Assembly (NCBI GenBank): GCA_902761035.1
Contig: CACWIW010000030.1
Span: 1 to 56,044, forward strand
Source of the DNA: an uncultured bacterium
GTDB taxonomy: Bacteria; Verrucomicrobiota; Kiritimatiellia; RFP12; UBA1067
Length of the DNA stretch: 56,044 nucleotides
Direction: 5' to 3'
Shown: positions 46,701 through 54,102 of the stretch, one piece after another
Numbering within the stretch: the stretch's first letter is position 1
Layout of the letters: every line of letters begins with the position of its first letter
The notes under the pieces: model-generated
The model's input: the letters and a program-made list of their open reading frames with translations, nothing else
Database searches by the model: none
What the model was told of the DNA's origin: nothing
Translations under genes and position numbers: made by a program

Positions 46701-49700
46701 ACAGCATCTACGACGACACCCCTCAAGGCACCATCATCCTCGGCTGGACGAACCCCACCGACAGCATCACCGCCAGCAGCTATGGAGGCTTCATCTACGC
46801 CAAGGACGACCAGCGGCTCACCGACGGCAGCGCCATCTACGAAAGCTCCCTCGGCGAATCCCCCTCCGCCATCGCGGGCAAGACGCTGCAGCCGGCCTAC
46901 AGCATCACGCTGCCCGAAGGCGTCGTTGCGAGCGGCGTCGTCACGCAGATCGTCAACACCGCCTACGCGCGGCCCGGCGACACCGTCACGCTGAGCGCCG
47001 CGCTGGGCTACTACGGCATCGGCACCGTCACCGTCGATGGCGTTCCCCTCGAACCCGTTGGCGGCACCTACAGCTTCACCGCGTCCGACGCCGTGACGAT
47101 CGCCGCCACCGTGACGCCCATCACCTACGCCGTCCGTTTCGACGCGAACGGCGGCGATGGCTCGATGCCAAACCAGTCCTTCACCTACGACACGCCGCAG
47201 GCGCTCTCCTCCAACGCCTTCACGCGCACGGGCTACACCTTCGCCGGCTGGCGCGGCGCGGACGGCGCCATCTACCCCGATCGCGCGGAGGTCATCAACC
47301 TCACCAACGCCCAGGACGCCGTCGTGTCGCTCACCGCGCAATGGCTGCCCCACATCCCGTACATCGACGAGGACGGCACCGAGCGTATCTGCACCGACTA
47401 CACCGTCCTCACCAACGCTGCTGGCGGAGTCGAGTACGGCAGGGACAACGCGGAAAACTGGTACGTCGTCACCAACGCCGTCACGATTGAGGGAGTGTTA
47501 CTTTTAAGAAACCACAGCCACCTCATCCTTTGCGACGGCGCAACCCTTGCCGTCACCAATACGAACGACACAGCCATCTTTACCAGCGGAAACATCACTA
47601 TCTATTGCCAGACGAACGGTACCGGCCGCCTCGACGCAAACGGCAGACATGGCATCGTAACCTCTTTGCAAGGCAGTGTCACGATCAACGGCGGCACCGT
47701 CACCGCCGAGGGTAGCATTGAAGGCATCTACGCCAACAGTTCCGTCACAATCAACGGCGGCACCGTCACCGCCAACGCGACTGCCACCAGCGGCACCGGC
47801 ATCAACGTCGGCGGCGGCGACGTCACGATCAACGGCGGCACCGTCACCGCCAACGGTGGCTACTACGGCATCTACGTCGGTGGCGGCTCCGTCACGATCA
47901 ACGGCGGCACCGTCAACGTAACCGGCGACAACAACATCTACGTTCGCGGCGATGTCACGATCAACGGCGGCACCGTCACCGCAGCTGGTCAGAACGTCAT
48001 CTACTCCAGCATCGGTTCCATCACGGTCAACGGCGGCAACGTCAACGTCGAGGGCGACTACAGCGGCATCTACGCTGGCAGTTCCGTTACAATCAAAGAC
48101 GGAAGCGTCACTGCTACAGGTGGCAACTCAGGCATCTACGCCGACAAAGGTTCCATCACGATCAACGGCGGCACCGTCAACGCAACTGGCAACGATTACG
48201 CCGGCATCTCCGCCGACGGCAGCTCCGTCACGATCAATGGCGGCACCGTCACCGCCAACGGCATCGGCAACACCAGTTTAGGCATTCTCGCCAGAAGTTC
48301 CGTCACAATCAACGGCGGCAATGTCGCAGCCAGAGGTTCCATAGGCATCCTCGTCAACAACGGCAACATAACCCTCGGCTGGACGAATTCCGCCGACAGC
48401 ATTACCGCCAGCAGCTACTATGCCAACAACGGCAACGTCTCCATCAAGTCCGGCCAGACGCTCACCGACGGCAGCGCCATCTACAAAGACATAGACGACC
48501 TCGGCTCCAGCCCCTCCGACCTCGCGCGCAAGACGCTGCAGCCGGCCTACAGCATCACGCTGCCCGAGGGCGTCGTCGCGAGCGGCGTCGTCACGCAGAT
48601 CGACAACACAGCCTACGCGCTGCCCGGCACCAACGTCACGCTGTCCGCCGCCACGCCGGGCTATGCGATCGGCAACGTCACCGTCAACGGCAACGCCATC
48701 GACCCCGTTGGCGGCATCTACACCTTCGCCGCAGACGCCGCCAGCATCACCGTGACCGCGACGGTCTTCGTCGTGTCAAGCGTCATCGAAATCGGCACGG
48801 GAGCGGAGTTCGCCGAGTACATGGCGTCCAGGCTTGTCTCGTATTCCGACATAACCTTCGCCTTCACTAACGACATCGACATGTCGGGAGTCACCTATAC
48901 AAGGCCGAGTGGCGATTTCAACGCCACACTCGACGGGCGCGGGCACACCCTTACCAGTCTTTCACTCAAAAAGGACATGCCGAATTTGATAGGGACCCTC
49001 AAGGGAACGGTGCGCGACCTCACCATTGCTGGGTATAGTTCCCCAGGAAACGTCGGCGGGACATCCCTCATCGCCTATTCCTCAAGCGGCGGAACGCTTT
49101 CCGGCGTCGTCCTCACGAACTGTACCTGGAACCTCCCTAACGTGACTTCCGGAACTGCGGGTTTCATCTACGAGACGCAGGACAACATGACTACGATCAC
49201 CAACTGTTGGCTGGTTGACTGCCGGGTTATTGGATACAACGCTACGCGGGGCGACCAGGTGATAGGCGGCTTCGTCGCCAAGGCGTCCCAGCTCAGGATG
49301 GTCGATTGCCATGTCGTCTTCTCGAACACGAACATCATTTCAATCGGCAACAACATACCCGCCGCCGGCGCGTTCATCGGCCAGACCGCAGCCGGTGTGA
49401 CGATCGAGCGCTGTAGCAGCAACGCCCGCGTCAAGATCGTCAGCAATGTGGCCACTCAGGTCGGCGGCGCGGGCGGCTTTGTGGGGGTTGCCACGATGAG
49501 CGGCTCGCCTGTGATCCGCGACTGCGCGAACTTCGGCATCGTGGAATCGACGGTGCCGACGTATCCCGCCGGCGGTTTCATCGGCGAGGTCGGTTCCGAA
49601 AGTGGCGATTTCTCGCTTACCGTGCAGAGCTGCTTCAACTACGGCGATGTAGCCTCGCCCTTCGCGGCGGGCGGTCTTATTGGCCGTTATCGGGGGGCGA

Positions 49701-50275
49701 CCTCGACGCTGAGCAACAACGGCAACTCCGGTGCCATATCTTCAGAGGCTGGCTTCGCGGGCGGCCTCGTCGGCCTGGTATGCTACAACGGGGCCAACAG
49801 GACATGGCGCATCCTCAATGCCATGCAGGCGGGCGCGGTCTCAACGATGAGTGGCTGCGCAGGACTTCTCGTCGGCGGCGTTGAGGAATCCGACCTTGGC
49901 GGCCTCACGATGTCCGTTAGCAATGCCTGGATCGCCGGCTCTGCGACGTATTCGGACGGAGGACAGGCGGGCATCCTTTTCGGTGGACGCGACATAACGG
50001 CCGAGAATGAATTGACGATTGAGTTGCATGGGAGCAAAGTGCTTGAGTCCAACGGTACACTTGCCTTGTACTACGACAAGGGCAACGCGGCTGTTGCGTG
50101 GGATTCGCCGGTCACGTTCGGTGCAGATGCGCTTTCAGGCTCGGCGGTGCGCAACGCACTGAATCTCTATGCCAGGGAGCAAAACTATACGACATGGGTA
50201 AGAGGAAGATGCTTCCCGGAACTCATGACATTTGGAGTGGAGTGTTTTTCAGGTTTCTTCATCAAGTTTAGATGA
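43763..50275 (+). CDS. Giant secreted modular beta-helix surface protein
   Basis: A 2170-residue exported protein. Signal peptide MKKSIFRSTAAATIAVAGLA, very like that of the preceding gene. N-terminal beta-sandwich with Cys; bacterial Ig-like domain (about 330-435); InlB repeat (about 442-516); then three large composite modules (about 45310-46160, 46165-47110, 47350-48770), each consisting of a YTVLTNxxGxVxYG / WYVVTNxVTI strand block, HLILCDGATLAVTN, TINGGxVTANG beta-helix turns, ITLGWTxPxDSITASS and a TLQPAYSITLPEGVVASGVV linker; a second InlB repeat lies between modules two and three. The C-terminal third is GLUG-like beta-helix repeats. The ATG has a good ribosome binding site. It ends ECFSGFFIKFR, abruptly, just before a remnant of the C-terminal domain found on its paralogue. 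Confidence 0.82.
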   Translation: MKKSIFRSTAAATIAVAGLALCHHAHASKFTVTSSSLGSDARFIVTRDDTTAAETVNYRTVSLSAYAGQHYTAKSGTLTFPAGQSAVTNTVTETTPSSDAYKFQTGSSRSYRFELTDVGGFLVTNATRTLTTGTRVTASDAFGEKALSINAGTITVTDGGYDQAYHSANVNDYFSAAAPKDYLVAAGAQLRATVTFHAREKDDGYQYVAIYANTSTSNIDTGAKDGDPGTVSYSRYMAGFTIDGNVSSTWYPYTFPLTSKGHACGEQTHPWSGNSNGNLKQQYFKSNCRAADGRLIIPTDLSSLYVRLNASGNLNDTWYASNVVAHVQAVDTTAPTSLLGVSVPPGTYAKGNEVYVSVAFGEIMKVSGTPTLSTTWGSFAYAGGSGSNVLTFKGTISTSASNTLDVVKMQHGGNMQGKVQDLAGNEFSGSVSARNLATLAANHNYSITYNLSGGTLPSGTSNPATYTYETPSFTLATPTRPGYIFTGWTGSNGARPQTSITIEANSHGDCAYTANWRRIIPYIDADGNEQLCAEYGTLGSGQGNAEYDWDELYFFVVDDNVTFRGQNRFNRNGITKIIICDGASLAVSNANDTAMIANTLAFYGQTNGTGRLNLNSSVRGLSADTDIQINGVNVTANGGEYGIYATGSVTINGGNVNATGGTEGIYAGNVINLGWTRPTDSIVANSYGGRVIVKGGQVFTDGSNIYHGELSSAERDAIAGKTLRPAYSITLPEGVVASGVVTQIVNTAYAIADTTVTLSAATPGYGISNVTVDGVPLALVDGTYSFVASADGITVTAAVCIPVPYIDAGGTEQMCTSYTVLTNATGDVAYGERDAESWYVVTNNVTISGQLYFYDGTAHLILCDGATLAVTNANGAAIDACGLTIYGQTNGTGTVTATATGGLDRHGIFAGSVTINGGTVTASGGDSGIYAENGSVTINGGTVTANGGDSGIYAAYHGSVTINGGTVTANGGNYGIVAANSIYDDTPQGTIILGWTNPTDSITASSYGGFIYAKDDQRLTDGSAIYESSLGESPSAIAGKTLQPAYSITLPEGVVASGVVTQIVNTAYARPGDTVTLSAALGYYGIGTVTVDGVPLEPVGGTYSFTASDAVTIAATVTPITYAVRFDANGGDGSMPNQSFTYDTPQALSSNAFTRTGYTFAGWRGADGAIYPDRAEVINLTNAQDAVVSLTAQWLPHIPYIDEDGTERICTDYTVLTNAAGGVEYGRDNAENWYVVTNAVTIEGVLLLRNHSHLILCDGATLAVTNTNDTAIFTSGNITIYCQTNGTGRLDANGRHGIVTSLQGSVTINGGTVTAEGSIEGIYANSSVTINGGTVTANATATSGTGINVGGGDVTINGGTVTANGGYYGIYVGGGSVTINGGTVNVTGDNNIYVRGDVTINGGTVTAAGQNVIYSSIGSITVNGGNVNVEGDYSGIYAGSSVTIKDGSVTATGGNSGIYADKGSITINGGTVNATGNDYAGISADGSSVTINGGTVTANGIGNTSLGILARSSVTINGGNVAARGSIGILVNNGNITLGWTNSADSITASSYYANNGNVSIKSGQTLTDGSAIYKDIDDLGSSPSDLARKTLQPAYSITLPEGVVASGVVTQIDNTAYALPGTNVTLSAATPGYAIGNVTVNGNAIDPVGGIYTFAADAASITVTATVFVVSSVIEIGTGAEFAEYMASRLVSYSDITFAFTNDIDMSGVTYTRPSGDFNATLDGRGHTLTSLSLKKDMPNLIGTLKGTVRDLTIAGYSSPGNVGGTSLIAYSSSGGTLSGVVLTNCTWNLPNVTSGTAGFIYETQDNMTTITNCWLVDCRVIGYNATRGDQVIGGFVAKASQLRMVDCHVVFSNTNIISIGNNIPAAGAFIGQTAAGVTIERCSSNARVKIVSNVATQVGGAGGFVGVATMSGSPVIRDCANFGIVESTVPTYPAGGFIGEVGSESGDFSLTVQSCFNYGDVASPFAAGGLIGRYRGATSTLSNNGNSGAISSEAGFAGGLVGLVCYNGANRTWRILNAMQAGAVSTMSGCAGLLVGGVEESDLGGLTMSVSNAWIAGSATYSDGGQAGILFGGRDITAENELTIELHGSKVLESNGTLALYYDKGNAAVAWDSPVTFGADALSGSAVRNALNLYAREQNYTTWVRGRCFPELMTFGVECFSGFFIKFR
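45700..48345 (+). repeat. TINGGTVTANGG coding repeats
   Basis: Units built on TCCGTCACGATCAACGGCGG followed by ACCGTCACCGCCAACGG recur at least fifteen times, with variable spacers of 40-60 nt, mainly at 46496-46690 and 47680-48330. Each encodes one turn of a parallel beta-helix. DNA-level similarity suggests recent expansion. Confidence 0.85.
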
Positions 50276-50600
50276 GTTGTGAGCTTGAAAACCACGGCGT
50301 AGAACGCGACTTGACGGCGGAGAATCCGGGCGGCGCGCTCAGCATCACGGGTTTTGCGGTCAGCAACGGGCAGATTTCCGTCACGGTGCAGCTCGTGCGC
50401 CAGTCGCCGCTGGGCTACATTAAAGGCGTCCTTTATCTCTACGGCGCGGATGATCTAGCCGAGGGCTTCCCTTCGACGTTGATCCGACCACGGGTTCGGT
50501 CACGCAGACCGTGACCGCGACCTTTGACACCTCCTTGGTTTCGGCGAAGTTCATTAGGGCTGCGATTGATAAGGCTGAGGAGCCGGAGGAGGAGGAGTGA
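50272..50600 (+). pseudogene. Frameshifted remnant of the surface-protein C-terminal domain
   Basis: From 50317 the frame encodes LTAENPGGALSITGFAVSN and continues through SPLGYIKGVLYLYGADDLAEGF, matching the C-terminus of the RTX-type protein (43256-43532). A 99-nt stretch (50371-50469) is identical to 43311-43409. After the shared GAGGGCTTC an indel shifts the frame, giving an early stop at 50514; in the corrected frame the domain continues (GSVTQTVTATFDTSLV) to the TGA at 50598-50600. A second break separates it from the giant gene ending at 50275 (ATGA overlap). It could be decay or a sequencing error; the original gene probably ended at 50600. Confidence 0.7.
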
Positions 50601-50726
50601 TGGGGACGGTGGGGACTTTGAGGACAATGGGGACGGTGGGGACTTTGGTGACAGCTGGTCGCCAAAGTCGCCAAAGTCCCCAAAGTCGCCAAAGTCGCCA
50701 CCACCCCCACCACCCCACCGTCCCCA
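50601..50726 (+). repeat. GGGGAC-type palindromic array, copy 2
   Basis: A perfect 14-bp outer stem TGGGGACGGTGGGG (50601-50614) pairs with 50713-50726. Inside, GGGGACNNT units on the left face GTCGCCAAA/GTCCCCAAA units on the right. It starts directly after the TGA of the degenerate domain and ends where the poly-A/Shine-Dalgarno sequence of the four-helix-bundle gene begins. Confidence 0.8.
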
Positions 50727-50744
50727 AAAAGGAGGCCACCCCTG

Positions 50745-51422
50745 ATGCCCACTAAGATCATATTGCCGCATGGCGGCTACCGAAATCTGCTCACCTACAA
50801 GAAGAGCGACGTCATCTACCAAGGCACGGTCGTTTTCGTAAAGCGTTTTCTTCAGCGCGGCGACCGCACCATCGACCAGATGGTGCAAGCCGCGCGCAGC
50901 GGCAAGCAGAACATCGTCGAAGGCAGCGAGGCGTCTGCGACCAGCAAGGAGACCGAGCTGAAGCTCACCAACGTCGCCAAGGCGAGCCTTGAGGAGCTTC
51001 TCGAAGACTACCTCGACTACCTCAAGGTCCACGGCCTTCCCGAATGGTCTAAGGATTCCGAAAAGGGTCTCGCGGCGCGTCGGCTCGGGCGCGATGGCGG
51101 CTGGGAAGCATTCGCGCCGCACATCGAGAAGAAGAGCGACGAGGTGGTGGCTAACCTGATGGTCTCGCTCATCCGGCAATGCACCTATCTGCTGGCGAGG
51201 CAGATCGCGCAACTCGAGGCGGACTTCAAGCGGCACGGCGGCATCAAGGAGCGCATGTATGCCGCCCGCAGCGAAGCGCGCGGCGAAGACTGGGGCAAGG
51301 CCGCATATTCGCGCCTCGCCGCCGTGCAGTCGCCCGACGAACTGGCCACGCGCTACCGCGAGATGTCGGCCGAGCTCCGCAGAATGGCCGCCGGCATCAA
51401 GCAGCGCAAAGGCTGGTCGTGA
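50745..51422 (+). CDS. Four-helix-bundle protein of the S23/IVP/Avd-like family, with suffix domain
   Basis: A 225-residue cytoplasmic, helix-rich protein. The N-terminal part (NLLTYKKSDVIYQGTVVFVKRF, DRTIDQMVQAARSGKQNIVEG, LKLTNVAKASLEELLEDYLDYL) matches the four-helix-bundle family found in 23S rRNA intervening sequences and in Avd, the accessory protein of diversity-generating retroelements. The second half (VANLMVSLIRQCTYLLARQIAQLE onward) fits the 'suffix' extension of that family. No reverse transcriptase is seen in the window. AAAAAGGAGG at 50726-50735 is an excellent ribosome binding site 9 nt from the ATG. It is flanked on both sides by palindromic GGGGAC arrays. The bundle is basic and may bind nucleic acid, but its function as a solo gene is unknown. 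Confidence 0.85.
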   Translation: MPTKIILPHGGYRNLLTYKKSDVIYQGTVVFVKRFLQRGDRTIDQMVQAARSGKQNIVEGSEASATSKETELKLTNVAKASLEELLEDYLDYLKVHGLPEWSKDSEKGLAARRLGRDGGWEAFAPHIEKKSDEVVANLMVSLIRQCTYLLARQIAQLEADFKRHGGIKERMYAARSEARGEDWGKAAYSRLAAVQSPDELATRYREMSAELRRMAAGIKQRKGWS

Positions 51423-51423
51423 G

Positions 51424-51657
51424 GGGACTGGGGAATGGGGAATGGGGAATGGGGACTGGGGAATGGGGAATGGGGAATGGGGAATGGGGACGGTGGGGAC
51501 AATGGGGACGATGGGGACAATGGGGACAATGGCGACAATGGCGACGGCCAGCCCTCCCCCAATGATCCCACAGTCGCCAAAGTCGCCACAGTCGCCACCG
51601 TCCCCAAAGTCCCCACTGTCCCCATTCCCAAACCCCCATTCCCAATTACCAATTCCC
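51424..51657 (+). repeat. GGGGAAT/GGGGACNNT palindromic array, copy 3
   Basis: The left arm runs outward to inward as GGGGAAT/GGGGACT heptamers (51424-51490), GGGGACNNT nonamers (51491-51531) and GGCGACNNT nonamers (51532-51546). The right arm (about 51575-51657) is the reverse complement in mirror order: GTCGCCANA, then GTCCCCANA, then ATTCCCAA. The whole is a giant imperfect hairpin of about 235 nt, starting 2 nt after the stop of the four-helix-bundle gene. Open reading frames through it (GNGEWGMGNGEWG) are artefacts. Confidence 0.85.
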
Positions 51658-51786
51658 TACAAGGGCAAGGCAGATTCGCTGCGTGGCCAGAAAAGAATCC
51701 CTACAAGGGCAAGGCAGATTCGCTGCGTGGCCAGAAAGGAATCCCTACAAGGGCATGCCAGATTCGCTGCGCGGCCAGAAAGGATT
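51655..51786 (+). repeat. Three tandem 44-bp direct repeats
   Basis: The 44-bp unit (begins CCCTACAAGGGCAAGGCAGA, ends in GGCCAGAAAGGAAT or close) is at 51655-51698, 51699-51742 and 51743-51786, with few differences, followed by a decayed partial copy (TCCTACATGGCCAG). Each unit begins with the small palindrome CCCTACAAGGG. Unit length and copy number do not fit a CRISPR, since there are no spacers. Confidence 0.85.
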
Positions 51787-51832
51787 TCCTACATGGCCAG
51801 TCTTGCGTTTTGACGCCAAATAACTGTTTATT

Positions 51833-51862
51833 TGCGCCCATTTTATGGTTGATTTGGGCGCA
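51833..51862 (+). promoter_or_regulatory. Inverted repeat TGCGCCCA/TGGGCGCA, candidate operator
   Basis: Perfect 8-bp arms at 51833-51840 and 51855-51862, overlapping the -35 and spacer of the promoter at 51849-51877. TGACGCCAAAT also occurs twice, at 51811-51821 and 51877-51887. The arrangement suggests repression, possibly by the downstream DNA-binding protein itself. Confidence 0.5.
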
Positions 51863-51877
51863 TTTATATGGTAAAAT
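51849..51877 (+). promoter_or_regulatory. Promoter of the HU-like/DUF4469 gene
   Basis: TTGATT (51849-51854), 17 nt, TAAAAT (51872-51877) preceded by TG-G. The start would be about 51884, giving a leader of about 100 nt with AAAGGAA at 51970-51976. Confidence 0.65.
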
Positions 51878-51985
51878 GACGCCAAATCAGCAAAAGGCCA
51901 CGCATCGTTTCGCCGCAGGACGCGGACTGAAATTGTTCTGGCCACGCAAGAACGCAAAACTGACCAAGCAAAAGGAATTGTTCCA

Positions 51986-52705
51986 ATGGAGACACGAACA
52001 AAAATCAAGGCCGTCGCTCGGACTACCGACATCAACGGAATGTTTCAGGCTGTACTGAAGCCGACCGCCGTCCTGAATATGGACAACATCGTCGAACGCT
52101 GGGCCGCCTACGCCAAAATCGCGCTTGGGCAGGCACGCTGGCAGATAATGGCCATGGAGGACTTCATCATCGACCAGCTCGCGCAGGGAAATCAGCTTGA
52201 TTTCGGTCTCGTCTCCTTCTACCCGAGACTGTCGGGCGGGCTGTCGAGCCGCGACGCCGATCCTGAGGCGGACGGGCTTTTCGTGCGCGGAGCGGTGAAG
52301 GCGCGTCGTGCGCTCATGAACGGGCTCAAGGAGAAACTTATGGCGGAGAACGCGGCCAAGCCGTCCCATGTGCGCATCTACAGCGTGCTCAACCGGGACA
52401 GGAACCGTGCAGACGTGGTAGGCGTCGGCGACACGCTGTCCATCGTCGGCGCGAACATTCTGATCGACGCGACGCAGGATGACGAAGGCGTCTGGCTGGA
52501 GAGGCGCACGCACGTCACCAACCGGAACCGCCCTTGGGTCAAGGTTGCGCGCGGACGTGTGGTGCAGTCGGACATGGCTCTTACCGTGGTCGTGTTTGAC
52601 GAGCCGGTTCCTCCGAGGAAGTATTCCCTCACGTTGTACACGCGCTGCGGGCAAGGCGCGGATTTCCAGCTCCTCCATTGCCGCCGCGAGGTTCGCGCGG
52701 TGTGA
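51986..52705 (+). CDS. HU-like DNA-binding domain / DUF4469 protein
   Basis: A 239-residue protein. The N-terminal half (VARTTDINGMFQAVLKPTAV, NIVERWAAYAKIALGQARWQIMAMEDFIIDQLAQG, LDFGLVSFYPRLSGGLSSRDA) resembles the HU-like domain found in Bacteroidetes DNA-binding proteins. The C-terminal half (VGVGDTLSIVGANILI, then a beta-rich region) matches DUF4469, an Ig-like fold often attached to it. Homologues are usually annotated as DNA-binding proteins of unknown role. AAAGGAA at 51970-51976 supports ATG 51986. The upstream inverted and direct repeats suggest autoregulation; the downstream S10 operon has its own promoter. Confidence 0.75.
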   Translation: METRTKIKAVARTTDINGMFQAVLKPTAVLNMDNIVERWAAYAKIALGQARWQIMAMEDFIIDQLAQGNQLDFGLVSFYPRLSGGLSSRDADPEADGLFVRGAVKARRALMNGLKEKLMAENAAKPSHVRIYSVLNRDRNRADVVGVGDTLSIVGANILIDATQDDEGVWLERRTHVTNRNRPWVKVARGRVVQSDMALTVVVFDEPVPPRKYSLTLYTRCGQGADFQLLHCRREVRAV

Positions 52706-52791
52706 GGCAAAACCTGGGCGCGCCCCGTCGTGCCCGTTTTCGCCCGTTTTCAACCATCTTAGATTTTTTTAAAATTTTGCATTTTTCCCCC

Positions 52792-52821
52792 TTGCACGTC
52801 AGCGTCTCATTATGATATACT
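52792..52821 (+). promoter_or_regulatory. Promoter of the S10 ribosomal operon
   Basis: TTGCAC (52792-52797), an 18-nt spacer and TATACT (52816-52821) preceded by TG-A (extended -10). AT-rich sequence just upstream (about 52765-52785) could act as an UP element. Confidence 0.7.
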
Positions 52822-52827
52822 ATCCGT

Positions 52828-53108
52828 CCAAACCCCAAGAGGGTCTAGAGTTCGAGATACGGTCTGGCAGCCTCGCGAAGGCACTGGATGCGTCCGGCAA
52901 AGGGACATACGTGCCCGCAGTGCCGGGAAGGCGCCGCGGGCGCGTTCCATTTTGGGCCATGCTCTCCGACGGGTTGGACTGACCGGAAACTCAACTCCGA
53001 GACGGTTCCTGCGGGAACCGCGCAGGCAACGGCGAAAGGCCGCCCGGCGATGTCGGAGCCGTTGAAGGGCAGGTACAAGGTAAAAAGCAAAACGAAAGAA
53101 GAACAGAG
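52828..53108 (+). ncRNA. Structured 5' leader of rpsJ, candidate ribosomal-protein leader RNA
   Basis: About 281 nt separate the predicted transcription start from rpsJ. No convincing ORF is present. Hairpins visible by eye: GCCT/AGGC (about 52870-52882), CCGGC (52894-52898) with GCCGG (52922-52926), and a 7-bp stem CGGTTCC/GGAACCG with a TGCG loop at 53003-53020. Such leaders usually bind a protein of the operon, typically L4 in gammaproteobacteria, for feedback control; which protein would bind here is unknown. Confidence 0.5.
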
Positions 53109-53417
53109 ATGCAACAGCAGAGAGTACGCATCCGCCTGCAGGCATACGACCATCGTGTGCTGGACAAGGCCGTCGGTGGGATCATCGACACGGCCCGCGG
53201 GACGGGTGCGCAGGTGGTGGGCCCGATCCCGCTGCCGACGCGCGTCGAGCGGTTCACGGTGAACCGTTCGCCGAACGTGGACAAGAAGAGCATGGATCAG
53301 TTCGAGATGCGGACGCACAAGCGTCTGCTCGACATCGTCAACCCCACGGCGAAGACGATCGACGAACTGAAGAAACTGAACCTGCCTGCGGGCGTCGACA
53401 TCACCATCAAGGTGTAA
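53109..53417 (+). CDS. rpsJ: 30S ribosomal protein S10
   Basis: 102 residues, the normal length, collinear with S10: [58 protein letters not shown] (the loop region), [30 protein letters not shown]. It binds 16S rRNA in the 30S head and also serves in transcription antitermination with NusB. It is the first gene of the S10 operon, 11 nt before rplC. Confidence 0.98.
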   Translation: MQQQRVRIRLQAYDHRVLDKAVGGIIDTARGTGAQVVGPIPLPTRVERFTVNRSPNVDKKSMDQFEMRTHKRLLDIVNPTAKTIDELKKLNLPAGVDITIKV

Positions 53418-53427
53418 GGAGGGCGCA

Positions 53428-54099
53428 ATGGAAGGTTTGATTGGAAAGAAAATCGGAATGACCCAGGTGTTCACCGACGACGGAAAGCGCGTGTGCGTGA
53501 CCGTGATCGAGGTCGGCCCCTGCCCGGTCGTCCAGGTGAAGACGCTTGACAAGGACGGCTATGTTGCCGCCCAGCTCGGTTTCGGCGAGCAGAAGGCGCA
53601 CCGTCTCACGAAGGCCGTCGCGGGCCATCAGGAGAAGACGGGCGGCCTGAAGGACAAGAAGGTGCGCATCCTCAAGGAATTCGCGCCAGACGCCGGCGAA
53701 GAGGTGAAGGTGGGCGACGTGCTCACGGTAGCCAACTTCGACGGCGTCAAGTTTGTTGACGTGACGGGCGTGACGAAGGGCCGCGGGTTCGCGGGCGTTC
53801 TCCGCCGCTACGGCTTCGCGGGCGGCAACATGACGCACGGCGGCCATTCGAAGCGCCGCACGGGCGGCCTCGCCGCGCGCGACCTCCCCGGCTGGATCGA
53901 GAAGGGCAAGAAGATGCCCGGCCACATGGGCGACGTGAACCGCACGGCGGTGAACCTCGAGGTGGTGCAGATCCGTCCCGAAGACAACGTGATTCTCGTA
54001 AAGGGTTCGATCCCCGGCGCCCGCAACGGCACGGTGATCGTCCGCAAGTCCCTCAAGAACGCGGCCCTCGCGTTCAAGGCGAAGAAAGGGGCGAAGTAA
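53428..54099 (+). CDS. rplC: 50S ribosomal protein L3
   Basis: 223 residues, collinear with L3: [15 protein letters not shown] at the start, then [33 protein letters not shown] and [20 protein letters not shown]. It nucleates 23S rRNA assembly near the peptidyl-transferase centre. Order and 3-11 nt gaps are as usual for the S10 operon. Confidence 0.98.
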   Translation: MEGLIGKKIGMTQVFTDDGKRVCVTVIEVGPCPVVQVKTLDKDGYVAAQLGFGEQKAHRLTKAVAGHQEKTGGLKDKKVRILKEFAPDAGEEVKVGDVLTVANFDGVKFVDVTGVTKGRGFAGVLRRYGFAGGNMTHGGHSKRRTGGLAARDLPGWIEKGKKMPGHMGDVNRTAVNLEVVQIRPEDNVILVKGSIPGARNGTVIVRKSLKNAALAFKAKKGAK

Positions 54100-54102
54100 G
54101 AC

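Noticed and set aside
50745..51422. Complete diversity-generating retroelement (Avd with template and variable repeat)
   Set aside because: No reverse transcriptase and no template/variable repeat pair with A-specific differences is present; only the Avd-like fold remains.
51655..51786. Possible CRISPR array
   Set aside because: Repeats are directly adjacent with no unique spacers, and no cas genes are in the window.
51435..52058. ORF with GNGEWG repeats downstream of the four-helix-bundle gene
   Set aside because: Translation of the GGGGAAT array and 44-bp repeats; the frame overlaps the HU-like gene and has no start signal.
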